Assembly: GCA_938041945.1 (NCBI GenBank)
Contig: CALISC010000059.1
Coordinates: 1 to 6,227 of the forward strand
Length of the DNA: 6,227 bases
DNA from: an uncultured Acholeplasmataceae bacterium
GTDB lineage: Bacteria; Bacillota_I; Bacilli_A; Acholeplasmatales; Acholeplasmataceae
Direction: 5' to 3'
In this document: positions 5,969 to 6,227 of the stretch, in pieces
Numbering within the stretch: position 1 is the stretch's first letter
Layout: every line of letters starts with the position of its first letter
Made by a program: the position numbers and the translations under genes
The notes under the pieces: generated by a model
The model's database searches: none
What the model saw: the letters and a program-made list of their open reading frames with translations, nothing else
Told to the model about the DNA's origin: nothing

Positions 5969-6227
5969 ATGGAAATTAAAAGAGATTTTTACTTAAATAA
6001 ATTGATTGAAAAGAAATGGAACGGACGAATTAAAATAATCACAGGTCTACGCCGTGTTGGCAAAAGTTATTTACTTTTCAATTTATTTAAAAATCATTTA
6101 CTTAAAGAAAAAATTGAAGAAGACCAAATAATAACCTTTGCTTTTGACAACGCCGAAGACCTAAGACTGCTAGAAAGATATTTGCCTGAACAAAAAACTC
6201 TGCTTGGTAAGCAAGGAAACACTTATT
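5969..6227 (+). CDS. AAA-family P-loop ATPase (AAA_14/DUF4143 type), N-terminal part, cut by the window end
   Basis: The first 86 codons are present and open to the window end. The protein begins MEIKRDFYLNKLIEKKWNG and carries a Walker A loop GLRRVGKS at residues 26-33 (G-x4-GKS) after a hydrophobic strand IKIIT, as in AAA_14 ATPases, whose complete forms run to roughly 400 residues and usually end in a DUF4143 region. Residues 59-63 (ITFAF) form the next predicted strand, followed by D-N. Walker B and the C-terminal region lie beyond the window. Members are cytoplasmic, often present in many copies per genome, and their cellular target is not established; they are not known partners of InlB-repeat proteins. 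It has its own promoter and ribosome binding site and is separated from the upstream gene by a terminator. The start at 5969 is supported by those signals. Whether the gene is intact cannot be judged. Confidence 0.85.
   Translation, partial: MEIKRDFYLNKLIEKKWNGRIKIITGLRRVGKSYLLFNLFKNHLLKEKIEEDQIITFAFDNAEDLRLLERYLPEQKTLLGKQGNTY

Overview
The window is strongly A+T-rich and reads with the standard bacterial code: all 20 tryptophan codons of the long gene are TGG, and no in-frame TGA occurs in about 5.3 kb. This argues against a UGA=Trp mollicute such as Mycoplasma or Spiroplasma. The combination of Listeria-Bacteroides (InlB B) repeats, a C-terminal 'YPQT ... YFKD ... GKYYKIE' domain, Gram-positive-style ribosome binding sites and low GC suggests a low-GC Bacillota or standard-code Mycoplasmatota relative (for example Erysipelotrichales, Acholeplasma-like or uncultured Bacilli). 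That placement is inference; no marker gene is present.

Layout. Bases 1-212 are non-coding leader with a plausible promoter (135-162) and a strong GGAGG ribosome binding site. Bases 213-5519 encode one very large (1768 aa) surface protein. It has an N-terminal signal anchor, a poorly conserved N-terminal region, two InlB B-like modules, then six alternating pairs of a MucBP-like module and an InlB B-like module (one extra B module after the third pair), and a C-terminal globular domain resembling the DUF6273/FISUMP group. A good intrinsic terminator (5567-5606) follows the stop codon by 47 bases.

Bases 5520-5968 are a 449-base intergenic stretch with no convincing gene but with much structure. 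It holds the terminator, a 17-base direct repeat, a near-perfect palindrome, a hairpin, and three copies of TTACGGAT (two direct, one inverted) that end on an extended -10 promoter. That promoter drives the last gene, a 5'-complete but 3'-truncated AAA-family P-loop ATPase of the AAA_14/DUF4143 type (5969-6227), which has an almost leaderless transcript.

The two genes appear to be separate transcription units on the same strand, parted by a terminator and a promoter; nothing indicates that they work together. The first is probably a long stalk presenting a C-terminal head outside the cell. The second is a cytoplasmic ATPase of unknown target whose promoter is packed with repeated inverted half-sites, suggesting specific regulation or a mobile-cassette boundary.
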